Assembly: GCA_002449915.1 (NCBI GenBank)
Contig: DJXY01000018.1
Span: forward strand, 1-5,124
From: Oribacterium sp. UBA6992
Lineage (GTDB): Bacteria; Bacillota; Clostridia; Lachnospirales; Lachnospiraceae
Length of the DNA stretch: 5,124 bases
Direction of reading: 5' to 3'
The position numbers and the translations under genes are program-made. The notes beneath the pieces are model-generated. The model was not told where the DNA came from. It saw only the letters and a list, made by a program, of their open reading frames with translations, and made no database searches. How positions within the stretch are numbered: position 1 is the first letter of the stretch; every line of letters begins with the position of its first letter. Shown here piece by piece: positions 1 to 5,124 of the stretch.

Positions 1-1288
1 TTGTACCGGATGCGGATCCTGCGCTAACACATGTCCTGGTATGAAGGGTGAGAAGGCTCTTACAATGAAGCCGATCGCCGATGAGCTCGACAGACAGAAG
101 TACTTTGACTATGCAGTTAAGCTTCCTGTTAAGGATGACGTTGTTGCTAAGTTCAAGGAAGTATCTGTTAAGGGTTCACAGTTCAAGCAGCCGCTGCTTG
201 AGTTCTCCGGCGCTTGTCCTGGATGTGGTGAGACTCCGTATGCTAAGCTGATCACACAGCTGTTCGGTAACAGAATGTACATCGCGAACGCAACTGGATG
301 CTCCTCTATCTGGGGTAACTCTTCACCTTCTACACCGTACACAGTCAATGCCAAGGGACAGGGCCCGGCTTGGGACAACTCACTGTTTGAGGATAACGCT
401 GAGTTCGGATATGGTATGCTGCTTGCTCAGAACGCAATCCGCGGCAGACTGAAGAAGGAAGTTGAGAAGCTTGCTGAGACCGATGCTTCCGTTAAGGAAG
501 TTGCTCAGGAGTGGCTTGATACATTTGCAGTTGGCGCTGCTAACGGTGCTGCTACAGATAAGCTGCTTGCAGCTCTTGCTGATAAGACAGATGATCTGTC
601 CAAGGATCTTGTAAAGAATAAGGACTTCCTTGCTAAGAAGAGCCAGTGGATCTTCGGTGGTGATGGATGGGCTTATGATATCGGATTTGGCGGACTTGAC
701 CATGTACTTGCTTCCGGCAAGGATATCAACGTAATGGTATTTGATACTGAGGTTTACTCCAACACAGGTGGACAGTCCTCCAAGGCTACTCCGTCAGGTG
801 CGGTTGCTCAGTTCGCTGCTGCCGGTAAGGAAACCAAGAAGAAGGATCTTGCAGGTATTGCAATGTCCTATGGTTATGTATATGTAGCTCATGTTAATAT
901 GGGCGGCGATATGCAGCAGACAGTTAAGGCCATCGCTGAGGCTGAGGCTTATCCGGGACCATCTCTGATCATTGCGTATGCTCCATGTATCAACCATGGT
1001 ATCAAGAAGGGCATGGCTAAGGCTATGACCGAGGAGAAGCTTGCACTTCAGTCCGGATACTGGAACAACTTCCGGTTCAACCCGAACGGCGGTGACAAGA
1101 AGTTTACTCTGGATTCCAAGGAGCCGGATTACACTGGTTACCAGGAGTTCCTTAAGGGTGAGGTTCGTTACCTTTCACTTGGACTCAAGAACCCGGAGAG
1201 AGCTAAGGCTCTGGACGAGAAGAACCAGATGGAAGCTCAGGAGCGTTATGAGCATCTCAAGAAGCTCAATGACCTCTACAACAATTGA
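1..1288 (+). CDS. nifJ: Pyruvate:ferredoxin (flavodoxin) oxidoreductase, C-terminal part (5' end outside window)
   Basis: This cytoplasmic enzyme oxidatively decarboxylates pyruvate with CoA to acetyl-CoA and CO2, passing electrons through Fe-S clusters to ferredoxin or flavodoxin. The reading frame is open from the first full codon (2-4), so the gene enters from the left; 428 residues are present of a family chain of roughly 1,170-1,200. The fragment begins inside the ferredoxin-like domain with the second 4Fe-4S motif CTGCGSCANTCP. It then holds the TPP-binding domain: the cluster-C ligands CPGC (fragment residues 72 and 75), Cys100 in ATGCSS and Cys329 in APCINHG, plus the TPP/Mg motif from GDG (220-222) to Asn254 in SNTGGQ. 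All expected ligands are intact. Lysine is written almost only as AAG, unlike the following genes, which suggests very high expression. The in-frame ATG at 41 is internal, not the start. A terminator follows the stop codon. Certain as to family; the physiological electron acceptor is not shown. Confidence 0.97.
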   Translation, partial: CTGCGSCANTCPGMKGEKALTMKPIADELDRQKYFDYAVKLPVKDDVVAKFKEVSVKGSQFKQPLLEFSGACPGCGETPYAKLITQLFGNRMYIANATGCSSIWGNSSPSTPYTVNAKGQGPAWDNSLFEDNAEFGYGMLLAQNAIRGRLKKEVEKLAETDASVKEVAQEWLDTFAVGAANGAATDKLLAALADKTDDLSKDLVKNKDFLAKKSQWIFGGDGWAYDIGFGGLDHVLASGKDINVMVFDTEVYSNTGGQSSKATPSGAVAQFAAAGKETKKKDLAGIAMSYGYVYVAHVNMGGDMQQTVKAIAEAEAYPGPSLIIAYAPCINHGIKKGMAKAMTEEKLALQSGYWNNFRFNPNGGDKKFTLDSKEPDYTGYQEFLKGEVRYLSLGLKNPERAKALDEKNQMEAQERYEHLKKLNDLYNN

Positions 1289-1311
1289 TTCTTGCTTTAA
1301 GATTTTCCTTA

Positions 1312-1350
1312 GGGGAGACGGTCTTTTGACCGCCTCCCTGTTTTGTTATC
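1312..1350 (+). terminator. Intrinsic terminator of the oxidoreductase gene
   Basis: Arms 1313-1323 and 1328-1338 form an 11-position stem (GGGAG, an A/C mismatch, CGGTC) around a TTTT loop. A T-rich tract interrupted by single G residues (1339-1348) follows. It begins 24 bases after the stop codon at 1288, a normal place for a rho-independent terminator, and separates this transcript from the der operon. The T tract is imperfect, so some readthrough is possible. Confidence 0.85.
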
Positions 1351-1362
1351 TGTAGAGGAGGT

Positions 1363-1371
1363 CCCCCCCCC
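1363..1371 (+). repeat. Homopolymer run of nine C
   Basis: Nine consecutive C residues lie in non-coding DNA between the oxidoreductase terminator and the der promoter, directly after a GAGGAGG sequence at 1355-1361. Runs of this length are prone to slippage in cells and to sequencing error. No convincing gene spans it, so its role, if any, is unknown. Confidence 0.9.
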
Positions 1372-1420
1372 TTGCTGCAGCAGGACTGTAACAGGCAGGA
1401 ACAGCCCGAAGCACAACGGA

Positions 1421-1449
1421 TTGCCTTATCCATCGTATCATGCTAAAAT
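1421..1449 (+). promoter_or_regulatory. Sigma-A-type promoter of the der-plsY-gpsA operon
   Basis: The -35 box TTGCCT (1421-1426) is separated by 17 bases from the -10 box TAAAAT (1444-1449). A TG dinucleotide at 1441-1442, one base before the -10 box, makes it an extended -10 promoter. The predicted start is near 1456, giving a leader of about 50 bases before der. It lies downstream of the oxidoreductase terminator and is the only good match I see before der. Confidence 0.75.
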
Positions 1450-1487
1450 AAATTGGCTGATTTTAAAAATGCGGGCTGAATGCCCTT

Positions 1488-1495
1488 GAGGAGAG
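1488..1495 (+). promoter_or_regulatory. Ribosome binding site of der, unusually far from the start codon
   Basis: The sequence GAGGAGAG is the only good Shine-Dalgarno match before der. Its end is 13 bases before the ATG at 1509, longer than the usual 5-9. An in-frame TAG at 1503-1505 rules out an upstream start, and the protein's beginning matches the family, so the start is firm despite the spacing. A small GGGC/GCCC hairpin (1473-1485) lies just upstream. Confidence 0.6.
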
Positions 1496-1508
1496 AACGC
1501 TTTAGTAT

Positions 1509-2840
1509 ATGAGAAAAGTGATTGTTGCGGTGGTTGGCCGCCCTAATGTAGGAAAATCAACACTGTTTAATGCTATCGCCGGTAAGCAGATTTCTATCGT
1601 GAAGGACACTCCCGGTGTTACAAGAGACCGTATTTATGCGGACGCAGAGTGGCTGCACAATGAATTTACTCTGGTGGATACCGGTGGTATCGAGCCGGAC
1701 TCCAATGATGTGATTTTGAAGCAGATGCGTACGCAGGCACAGCTTGCCATTGATACGGCAGATGTGATCATTTTTGTCACGGATGTGAAGTCCGGCGTTG
1801 TAGACGCAGATTATGAGGTTGCCGATATGCTGCGGAAATCTCATAAGCCAGTTGTACTTTGCGTCAATAAAGTGGACAGCTTCCAGAAATTCGGCAATGA
1901 TATCTATGAATTTTACAATCTGGGACTGGGAGATCCGTTTGGTGTATCTTCTGTCAATCAGCTTGGAATCGGTGATATGCTGGATGAGGTTGTCAAGCAT
2001 TTCCCATTGGAAGCAGCGGAAGAGGAGGAAGATGATGCCGTCAAGGTAGCGCTGATTGGAAAGCCCAATGTCGGCAAGAGTTCTCTCATTAATAAGCTGC
2101 TCGGACAGAATCGAGTGATTGTGTCGGATATTGCCGGTACAACCCGAGATGCCATTGATACGGAGATTGTACATGATGGACAGCATTATGTATTTATTGA
2201 CACTGCAGGACTGCGCCGCAAGGGAAAGATTGAGGATGACATTGAGAGATATTCGGTCATTCGTACTGTTGCCGCGGTAGATCGTGCGGATATCTGTATC
2301 GTTTTGATTGATGCCACGCAGGGAATTACAGAAGGAGACGCAAGAATCGCGGGGATTGCGCATGAGTCCGGTAAGGGAGTTATTATCGCAGTCAATAAGT
2401 GGGATGCCATTGAAAAAAATGACAAAACCATGAAGGAGTTTACCGAGAAGCTGATGGAGAAATTCTCTTACATGCCGTATGCGGAGTATCTTTTTATCTC
2501 TGCAGTGACAGGACAGCGTCTCAACAATATTTTTGGTATGATTGAGCAGATCCGTCAGAGTCAGACACTTCGGATCAAAACCGGCGTGCTGAATGAGATT
2601 ATGACCAAAGCCGTAGCCATGAAGCAGCCGCCTTCCGACAAGGGCAAGCGCCTCAAGCTCTTTTACATTACCCAGACCGGTGTCGAACCACCAACCTTTG
2701 TGATTTTTGTAAACGATCGGGAGCTGATGCATTTTTCTTATACCCGTTATATCGAAAACCAGATCCGTGAAGCATTTGGCTTCCATGGTACGCCGATCAA
2801 GTTTATTATCCGTGAAAGAGGAGAAGGAGAGGAAATCTGA
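1509..2840 (+). CDS. der: Ribosome-assembly GTPase Der (EngA)
   Basis: Der is an essential bacterial GTPase with two G domains in tandem that binds the 50S subunit and acts late in its maturation. The 443-residue product is full length for the family. G domain 1 has the P-loop GRPNVGKS (10-17), DTPGVTRD (33-40), DTGG (57-60) and NKVD (120-123). An acidic linker (about 168-176, rich in Glu/Asp) leads to G domain 2, with GKPNVGKS (184-191), AGTTRD (209-214), DTAG (231-234) and NKWD (296-299). The C-terminal KH-like domain covers about residues 355-440. All nucleotide-binding motifs are intact. It starts at ATG 1509 because a stop codon lies two codons upstream and [13 protein letters not shown] matches the usual N terminus. 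It is the first gene of an operon whose next gene begins on its stop codon (TGATG), implying translational coupling. The pairing with gpsA is known from other Firmicutes. Confidence 0.98.
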   Translation: MRKVIVAVVGRPNVGKSTLFNAIAGKQISIVKDTPGVTRDRIYADAEWLHNEFTLVDTGGIEPDSNDVILKQMRTQAQLAIDTADVIIFVTDVKSGVVDADYEVADMLRKSHKPVVLCVNKVDSFQKFGNDIYEFYNLGLGDPFGVSSVNQLGIGDMLDEVVKHFPLEAAEEEEDDAVKVALIGKPNVGKSSLINKLLGQNRVIVSDIAGTTRDAIDTEIVHDGQHYVFIDTAGLRRKGKIEDDIERYSVIRTVAAVDRADICIVLIDATQGITEGDARIAGIAHESGKGVIIAVNKWDAIEKNDKTMKEFTEKLMEKFSYMPYAEYLFISAVTGQRLNNIFGMIEQIRQSQTLRIKTGVLNEIMTKAVAMKQPPSDKGKRLKLFYITQTGVEPPTFVIFVNDRELMHFSYTRYIENQIREAFGFHGTPIKFIIRERGEGEEI

Positions 2841-3490
2841 TGGAGCTTAGCCATATCGTCCTTGCACTTCTGATAGGATATGCGTTTGGAAACATCCCTA
2901 ATGGCTATTTGTATGCAAAATCCCAGGGTGTGGACATCTTTAAAGAGGGATCCGGCAATCCCGGCAGCACCAACATTCTCCGTACACTGGGGAAGAGAGC
3001 CGGTTGTACTGTGCTGCTGATGGACATCGCTAAAACGATTCTGCCGATTCTGATTTTGCATATGCTTTGGAAGCCGCTTTCGGAGGATGAAAGTACATTA
3101 ATTACTCTGTACACCGGGCTCGGAGCAATCCTCGGACATGATTTTACTTGCATCCCAAAGCTGCATGGCGGAAAGGGGGTTGCATGTACAGGAGCGCTGA
3201 TCATTGCCTTTGACTGGCGGCTCGCAATCATTTTGCTTACAATGTTTGTCCTGATTGTTGCCGTGACAAGATATGTAAGTCTTGGATCCATAATTGGTAT
3301 GTCAGCGTTTTTTCTGTCTACACTTATACTTGGAAGGACAGGATGGCTTCCTTTTTCCATGCAGATTTATCCTGAGGTGTGCATGATTGTCTTTGTTGTA
3401 GCAGCGCTTGGGATCTTTCAGCACCGTTCCAATCTGGTTCGTCTGATGCAGGGCAGGGAAAACAAACTCAGCAGTGGCGGTAAAAAGTAA
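2840..3490 (+). CDS. plsY: Acyl-phosphate:glycerol-3-phosphate acyltransferase PlsY
   Basis: PlsY is an integral inner-membrane enzyme that transfers a fatty acyl group from acyl-phosphate (made by PlsX, not in this window) to position 1 of glycerol 3-phosphate, giving lysophosphatidic acid. The 216-residue length is typical. The three conserved cytoplasmic motifs are present: SGNPGSTN (38-45), GGKGV (110-114), and HRSN (195-198) followed by RLMQGRE (201-207). Hydrophobic segments at about 4-24, 56-75, 88-103, 116-144, 150-168 and 176-194 fit the family's multi-span topology. The start ATG overlaps the der stop by one base, with AGGAGAGG (2825-2832) seven bases upstream inside der. Its substrate is the product of gpsA, the next gene. 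The basic tail ending GGKK is ordinary. Confidence 0.97.
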   Translation: MELSHIVLALLIGYAFGNIPNGYLYAKSQGVDIFKEGSGNPGSTNILRTLGKRAGCTVLLMDIAKTILPILILHMLWKPLSEDESTLITLYTGLGAILGHDFTCIPKLHGGKGVACTGALIIAFDWRLAIILLTMFVLIVAVTRYVSLGSIIGMSAFFLSTLILGRTGWLPFSMQIYPEVCMIVFVVAALGIFQHRSNLVRLMQGRENKLSSGGKK

Positions 3491-3535
3491 GCTGCGGCTA
3501 ATGGGCTAATTATTAAAGGAAAATGAGGTGCTTGT

Positions 3536-4546
3536 ATGAAGATCGGAGTCATTGGAGCCGGAACCTGGGGGACGGCGCTTGCCATGGTACTTGCCCATAA
3601 CGGGCATCAGGTGATGCTTCGCACCCGGGGACAGGAGGACGCCGACTGGCTCAGGACAAAACGGTCCCATAAAAATTTGCCAGGTGCGGTGATCCCTGCG
3701 AATGTAACCATCACCATGGATCTCGTGAATACTGTTGTGGAAAGTGACCTCCTGGTGCTGGCGGTTGCATCTCCTTACATTCGTTCAACAGCCAGAGAGA
3801 TCGCTTCCTATGTGAAGCCCGGACAGATTGTTGTAGACGTTGCCAAGGGAATTGAATCCGGGAGTCTTATGACCATGACAGAGATCATTGAGTCGGAAAT
3901 TCCCGGGGTAGATGCGGCGGTTCTTTCCGGACCCTCTCATGCGGAGGAGGTGGCGCGTGCCTTACCGACCACCATTGTAGCCGGTGCACATCGGGAGCAC
4001 ATAGCTAAAACGATTCAGGATGTGTTTATGAGTCCATACTTTCGTGTCTACATCAGCCCGGATCTGAAGGGAATCGAGATCGGAGGTGCGCTCAAAAATG
4101 TAATCGCACTTGCGGCAGGCATCGCGGATGGGATTGGATATGGAGACAACTCCAAGGCAGCATTAATTACAAGAGGAATTGCGGAAATTACCCGGCTTGG
4201 AATCAAAATGGGCGGGAAAGCGGAAACCTTTGCCGGACTCAGCGGCATCGGAGATCTTGTGGTTACTTGTGCTTCGATGCATTCCCGGAACAGGAGAGCG
4301 GGCATTTTGATCGGGCAGGGTAAAACAGCGCAGGAAGCCATGCACGAGGTCGGTCAGGTTGTGGAAGGCGTATATGCGGCGAAGTCCGGTAAGGAGCTTG
4401 CAGAGAAGTATCAGGTCCAGATGCCGATTGTGGAGGAGGTCAACCGGATTTTGTTTGAAGGAAAGCCGGTAAAGGATGCCGTTCAGGATCTGATGATGCG
4501 TGATCGCAGGACAGAGCATTCCAGTCTTAAATTTGAAATGCCTTAG
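3536..4546 (+). CDS. gpsA: Glycerol-3-phosphate dehydrogenase [NAD(P)+]
   Basis: GpsA is a soluble enzyme that reduces dihydroxyacetone phosphate to sn-glycerol 3-phosphate, the backbone for phospholipids and the substrate of the preceding PlsY. The 336 residues are full length for the family. The N-terminal Rossmann fold opens with GAGTWG (7-12). VAKGIE (102-107) and SGPSHAEEV (131-139) are the conserved cofactor and active-site segments. In the helical C-terminal domain, Lys187 in GALKNVIALAAGI matches the family's catalytic lysine, and GLSGIGDL (234-241) and SRNRR (250-254) are the substrate and cofactor loops. The start ATG has GAGGTG (3525-3530) five bases upstream. It lies 45 bases after plsY with no terminator between, so co-transcription is likely. 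In several spore-forming Firmicutes spoIVA follows gpsA; here it does not. No clear hairpin terminator follows the stop. Confidence 0.98.
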   Translation: MKIGVIGAGTWGTALAMVLAHNGHQVMLRTRGQEDADWLRTKRSHKNLPGAVIPANVTITMDLVNTVVESDLLVLAVASPYIRSTAREIASYVKPGQIVVDVAKGIESGSLMTMTEIIESEIPGVDAAVLSGPSHAEEVARALPTTIVAGAHREHIAKTIQDVFMSPYFRVYISPDLKGIEIGGALKNVIALAAGIADGIGYGDNSKAALITRGIAEITRLGIKMGGKAETFAGLSGIGDLVVTCASMHSRNRRAGILIGQGKTAQEAMHEVGQVVEGVYAAKSGKELAEKYQVQMPIVEEVNRILFEGKPVKDAVQDLMMRDRRTEHSSLKFEMP

Positions 4547-4593
4547 ATGCATGAAGGAAAACGGGAGAGTAAAACAAAATACAATCACTACGG

Positions 4594-4610
4594 ATTATAA
4601 CTACTATAAT
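4594..4610. repeat. Small AT-rich inverted repeat after gpsA
   Basis: Perfect 6-base arms ATTATA (4594-4599) and TATAAT (4605-4610) flank ACTAC. Two G-T pairs could lengthen the stem on the RNA. It lies 47 bases past the gpsA stop. It could be a weak transcript end or a protein site, but it lacks a GC-rich stem and a T tract, so it is not called a terminator. Confidence 0.35.
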
Positions 4611-4658
4611 TTGTAGATATATTAATACTCAAAATACATATTTTATGTTATATAAGAA

Positions 4659-4687
4659 TTGACTTTCATTCCTGTGTCTCATATAAT
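4659..4687 (+). promoter_or_regulatory. Near-consensus sigma-A promoter of the binding-protein gene
   Basis: The -35 box TTGACT (4659-4664) and the -10 box TATAAT (4682-4687) are separated by exactly 17 bases, which is one base short of perfect consensus. The 40-odd bases upstream (about 4616-4658) are nearly all A/T and could act as an UP element. Transcription should start near 4694, giving a leader of about 63 bases. This predicts strong expression and a transcription unit separate from gpsA. Confidence 0.88.
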
Positions 4688-4696
4688 CTACTCAAA

Positions 4697-4740
4697 GTTT
4701 TATCCGTTGACATTCATTTCGGAATATTTCAGGATAAAAC
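4697..4740 (+). promoter_or_regulatory. Long stem-loop at the 5' end of the binding-protein mRNA leader
   Basis: Perfect 9-base arms GTTTTATCC (4697-4705) and GGATAAAAC (4732-4740) enclose 26 bases. These can pair further inside: TGA 4708-4710 with TCA 4729-4731, and ATTC 4712-4715 with GAAT 4722-4725. The predicted transcription start is about three bases before the stem, and the Shine-Dalgarno begins on the base right after it. The position fits a 5' stabilising hairpin or a site of translational control; as DNA, it could instead be an operator. The pairing is seen; the role is inferred. It matches no riboswitch class I know. Confidence 0.65.
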
Positions 4741-4747
4741 GAGGAGG
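4741..4747 (+). promoter_or_regulatory. Strong ribosome binding site of the binding-protein gene
   Basis: GAGGAGG lies nine bases before the ATG at 4757 and directly abuts the 3' arm of the leader stem-loop (ends 4740). It fixes the start codon, and its accessibility could be affected by that stem, although it is not itself within the paired arms. Confidence 0.85.
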
Positions 4748-4756
4748 ATATAAATT

Positions 4757-5124
4757 ATGAAGAAAGTATTAAGTGCTGTTATGGCTGGCGCCATGGTTAT
4801 GTCACTCGCTGCTTGTGGATCTTCTTCCACACCTAATGCTACAACCGCTGCTGCAGGTGCAGAAACAACTGCTGCTGCTTCAGAAGCTGCTTCTTCCGCT
4901 GCTGCGGGTGCAGAAACAACTGCTGCTGCAGGTGATGCTGCATCTTCTGATAAAGAGTGGATCATCGGCGGACAGGGTCCTCTGACCGGTGCTGCAGCTG
5001 TTTATGGTAATGCCGTTGTTAATGGTGCCAAGGTTGCTCTTGATGAAATCAATGAAAAGGGCGGTATCAATGGATACAAGGTAAAGTATATCACCGCTGA
5101 TGATGAGCATGATCAGGAGAAGGC
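4757..5124 (+). CDS. LivK-like ABC transporter solute-binding lipoprotein, N-terminal part (3' end outside window)
   Basis: This is the extracellular, membrane-anchored binding protein of a branched-chain amino acid-type (HAAT family) ABC importer; the actual ligand cannot be told from this fragment. 122 full codons are present of a usual 370-400. Residues 1-19 are a lipoprotein signal peptide (MKK, then a hydrophobic core) ending in the lipobox LAAC, so Cys20 should be lipidated. Residues 21-66 form a linker rich in Ala, Ser, Thr and Glu, containing two copies of a 17-residue repeat (31-47 and 48-64). The folded domain starts near residue 68. Its opening IIGGQGPLTGAAAVYG, then NGAKVALDEIN, KGGINGYKV and DDEHDQEK, match the first lobe of the type I periplasmic-binding (Peripla_BP_6) fold. 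The start is set by the GAGGAGG site. The gene has its own strong promoter and structured leader; permease and ATPase genes would be expected downstream, outside the window. Confidence 0.95.
   Translation, partial: MKKVLSAVMAGAMVMSLAACGSSSTPNATTAAAGAETTAAASEAASSAAAGAETTAAAGDAASSDKEWIIGGQGPLTGAAAVYGNAVVNGAKVALDEINEKGGINGYKVKYITADDEHDQEK
4847..4948 (+). repeat. Tandem repeat, two 51-base units coding a 17-residue linker repeat
   Basis: Unit 1 (4847-4897) and unit 2 (4898-4948) are in frame and differ at 8 of 51 bases. The first 34 bases of similarity (4845-4878 against 4896-4929) differ at only one position. The peptide units are AAAGAETTAAASEAASS and AAAGAETTAAAGDAASS. The high DNA identity points to a recent in-frame duplication in the spacer between the lipid anchor and the binding domain. 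Confidence 0.92.

Noticed and set aside
41..43. ATG at 41 as the start of a complete 415-codon gene
   Set aside because: The frame is open back to the window edge and encodes the 4Fe-4S motif CTGCGSCANTCP upstream of this ATG, so it is internal to the oxidoreductase.
1557..2786. 409-codon open frame on the - strand opposite der
   Set aside because: It lies wholly within der, whose motifs and length are unmistakable. The antisense peptide shows no recognisable domain, and no ribosome site or promoter is evident. It is a by-product of the codon use of der.
4547..4600. In-frame ATG directly after the gpsA TAG stop, opening a 17-codon frame (readthrough tail or mini-gene)
   Set aside because: GpsA already ends at the usual family length, there is no Shine-Dalgarno before the ATG, and the short peptide has no recognisable features.
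4724..4738. Possible CodY box in the leader of the binding-protein gene
   Set aside because: A branched-chain amino acid transporter would be a natural CodY target, but the best alignment to AATTTTCWGAAAATT around TTTCAGGA has six mismatches in 15, too many to support a call.
4707..4738. Second promoter using the perfect TTGACA at 4707-4712
   Set aside because: No acceptable -10 box occurs at 16-18 bases (the sequences there read CAGGAT or AGGATA), and transcription would begin past the ribosome binding site.
4729..5110. Open frames on both strands in other frames over the binding-protein linker
   Set aside because: They arise from the GCT/GCA-rich repeat, which lacks stops in several frames. 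The + strand lipoprotein with its signal peptide, ribosome site and promoter explains the region.

Overview
The window looks like chromosomal DNA from an anaerobic Firmicute, most likely a Clostridia of the Lachnospiraceae type. This rests on four things: a single-chain pyruvate:ferredoxin oxidoreductase with strongly biased codons, the der-plsY-gpsA gene order, strong AGGAGG-type ribosome binding sites with sigma-A-type promoters, and a lipoprotein with an Ala/Ser/Thr/Glu-rich linker. The organism assignment is inference; no species can be named from the sequence alone. All five genes lie on the + strand.

Layout. (1) Positions 1-1288 hold the 3' third of a pyruvate:ferredoxin (flavodoxin) oxidoreductase gene, cut by the window edge and closed by a hairpin terminator at about 1312-1350. 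(2) Positions 1351-1508 are non-coding. They hold a run of nine C and a good extended -10 promoter (1421-1449) that should start the next operon. (3) Positions 1509-4546 form a compact three-gene operon: der (ribosome-assembly GTPase), plsY (acyl-phosphate:glycerol-3-phosphate acyltransferase) and gpsA (glycerol-3-phosphate dehydrogenase). der and plsY overlap by one base, and gpsA follows plsY after 45 bases. (4) Positions 4547-4756 are AT-rich non-coding DNA. They carry a consensus promoter (4659-4687), a direct repeat of its -35 region, and a long inverted repeat (4697-4740) that would sit at the very 5' end of the mRNA. (5) From 4757 to the window end is the start of a lipoprotein solute-binding protein of the LivK / branched-chain amino acid ABC transporter family, with two copies of a 17-residue repeat in its linker.

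How the genes work together. GpsA makes sn-glycerol 3-phosphate from dihydroxyacetone phosphate, and PlsY acylates it to lysophosphatidic acid, so the operon contains the first two consecutive steps of membrane phospholipid synthesis, co-transcribed with a GTPase needed for 50S ribosome assembly. The oxidoreductase (pyruvate to acetyl-CoA plus reduced ferredoxin) and the binding protein (nutrient uptake) each appear to belong to separate transcription units. I see no mobile element, CRISPR array, tRNA or rRNA, and no clear evidence of a new biological system. The least ordinary parts are the structured leader and repeat-bearing linker of the binding-protein gene, and the C9 tract after the oxidoreductase terminator.
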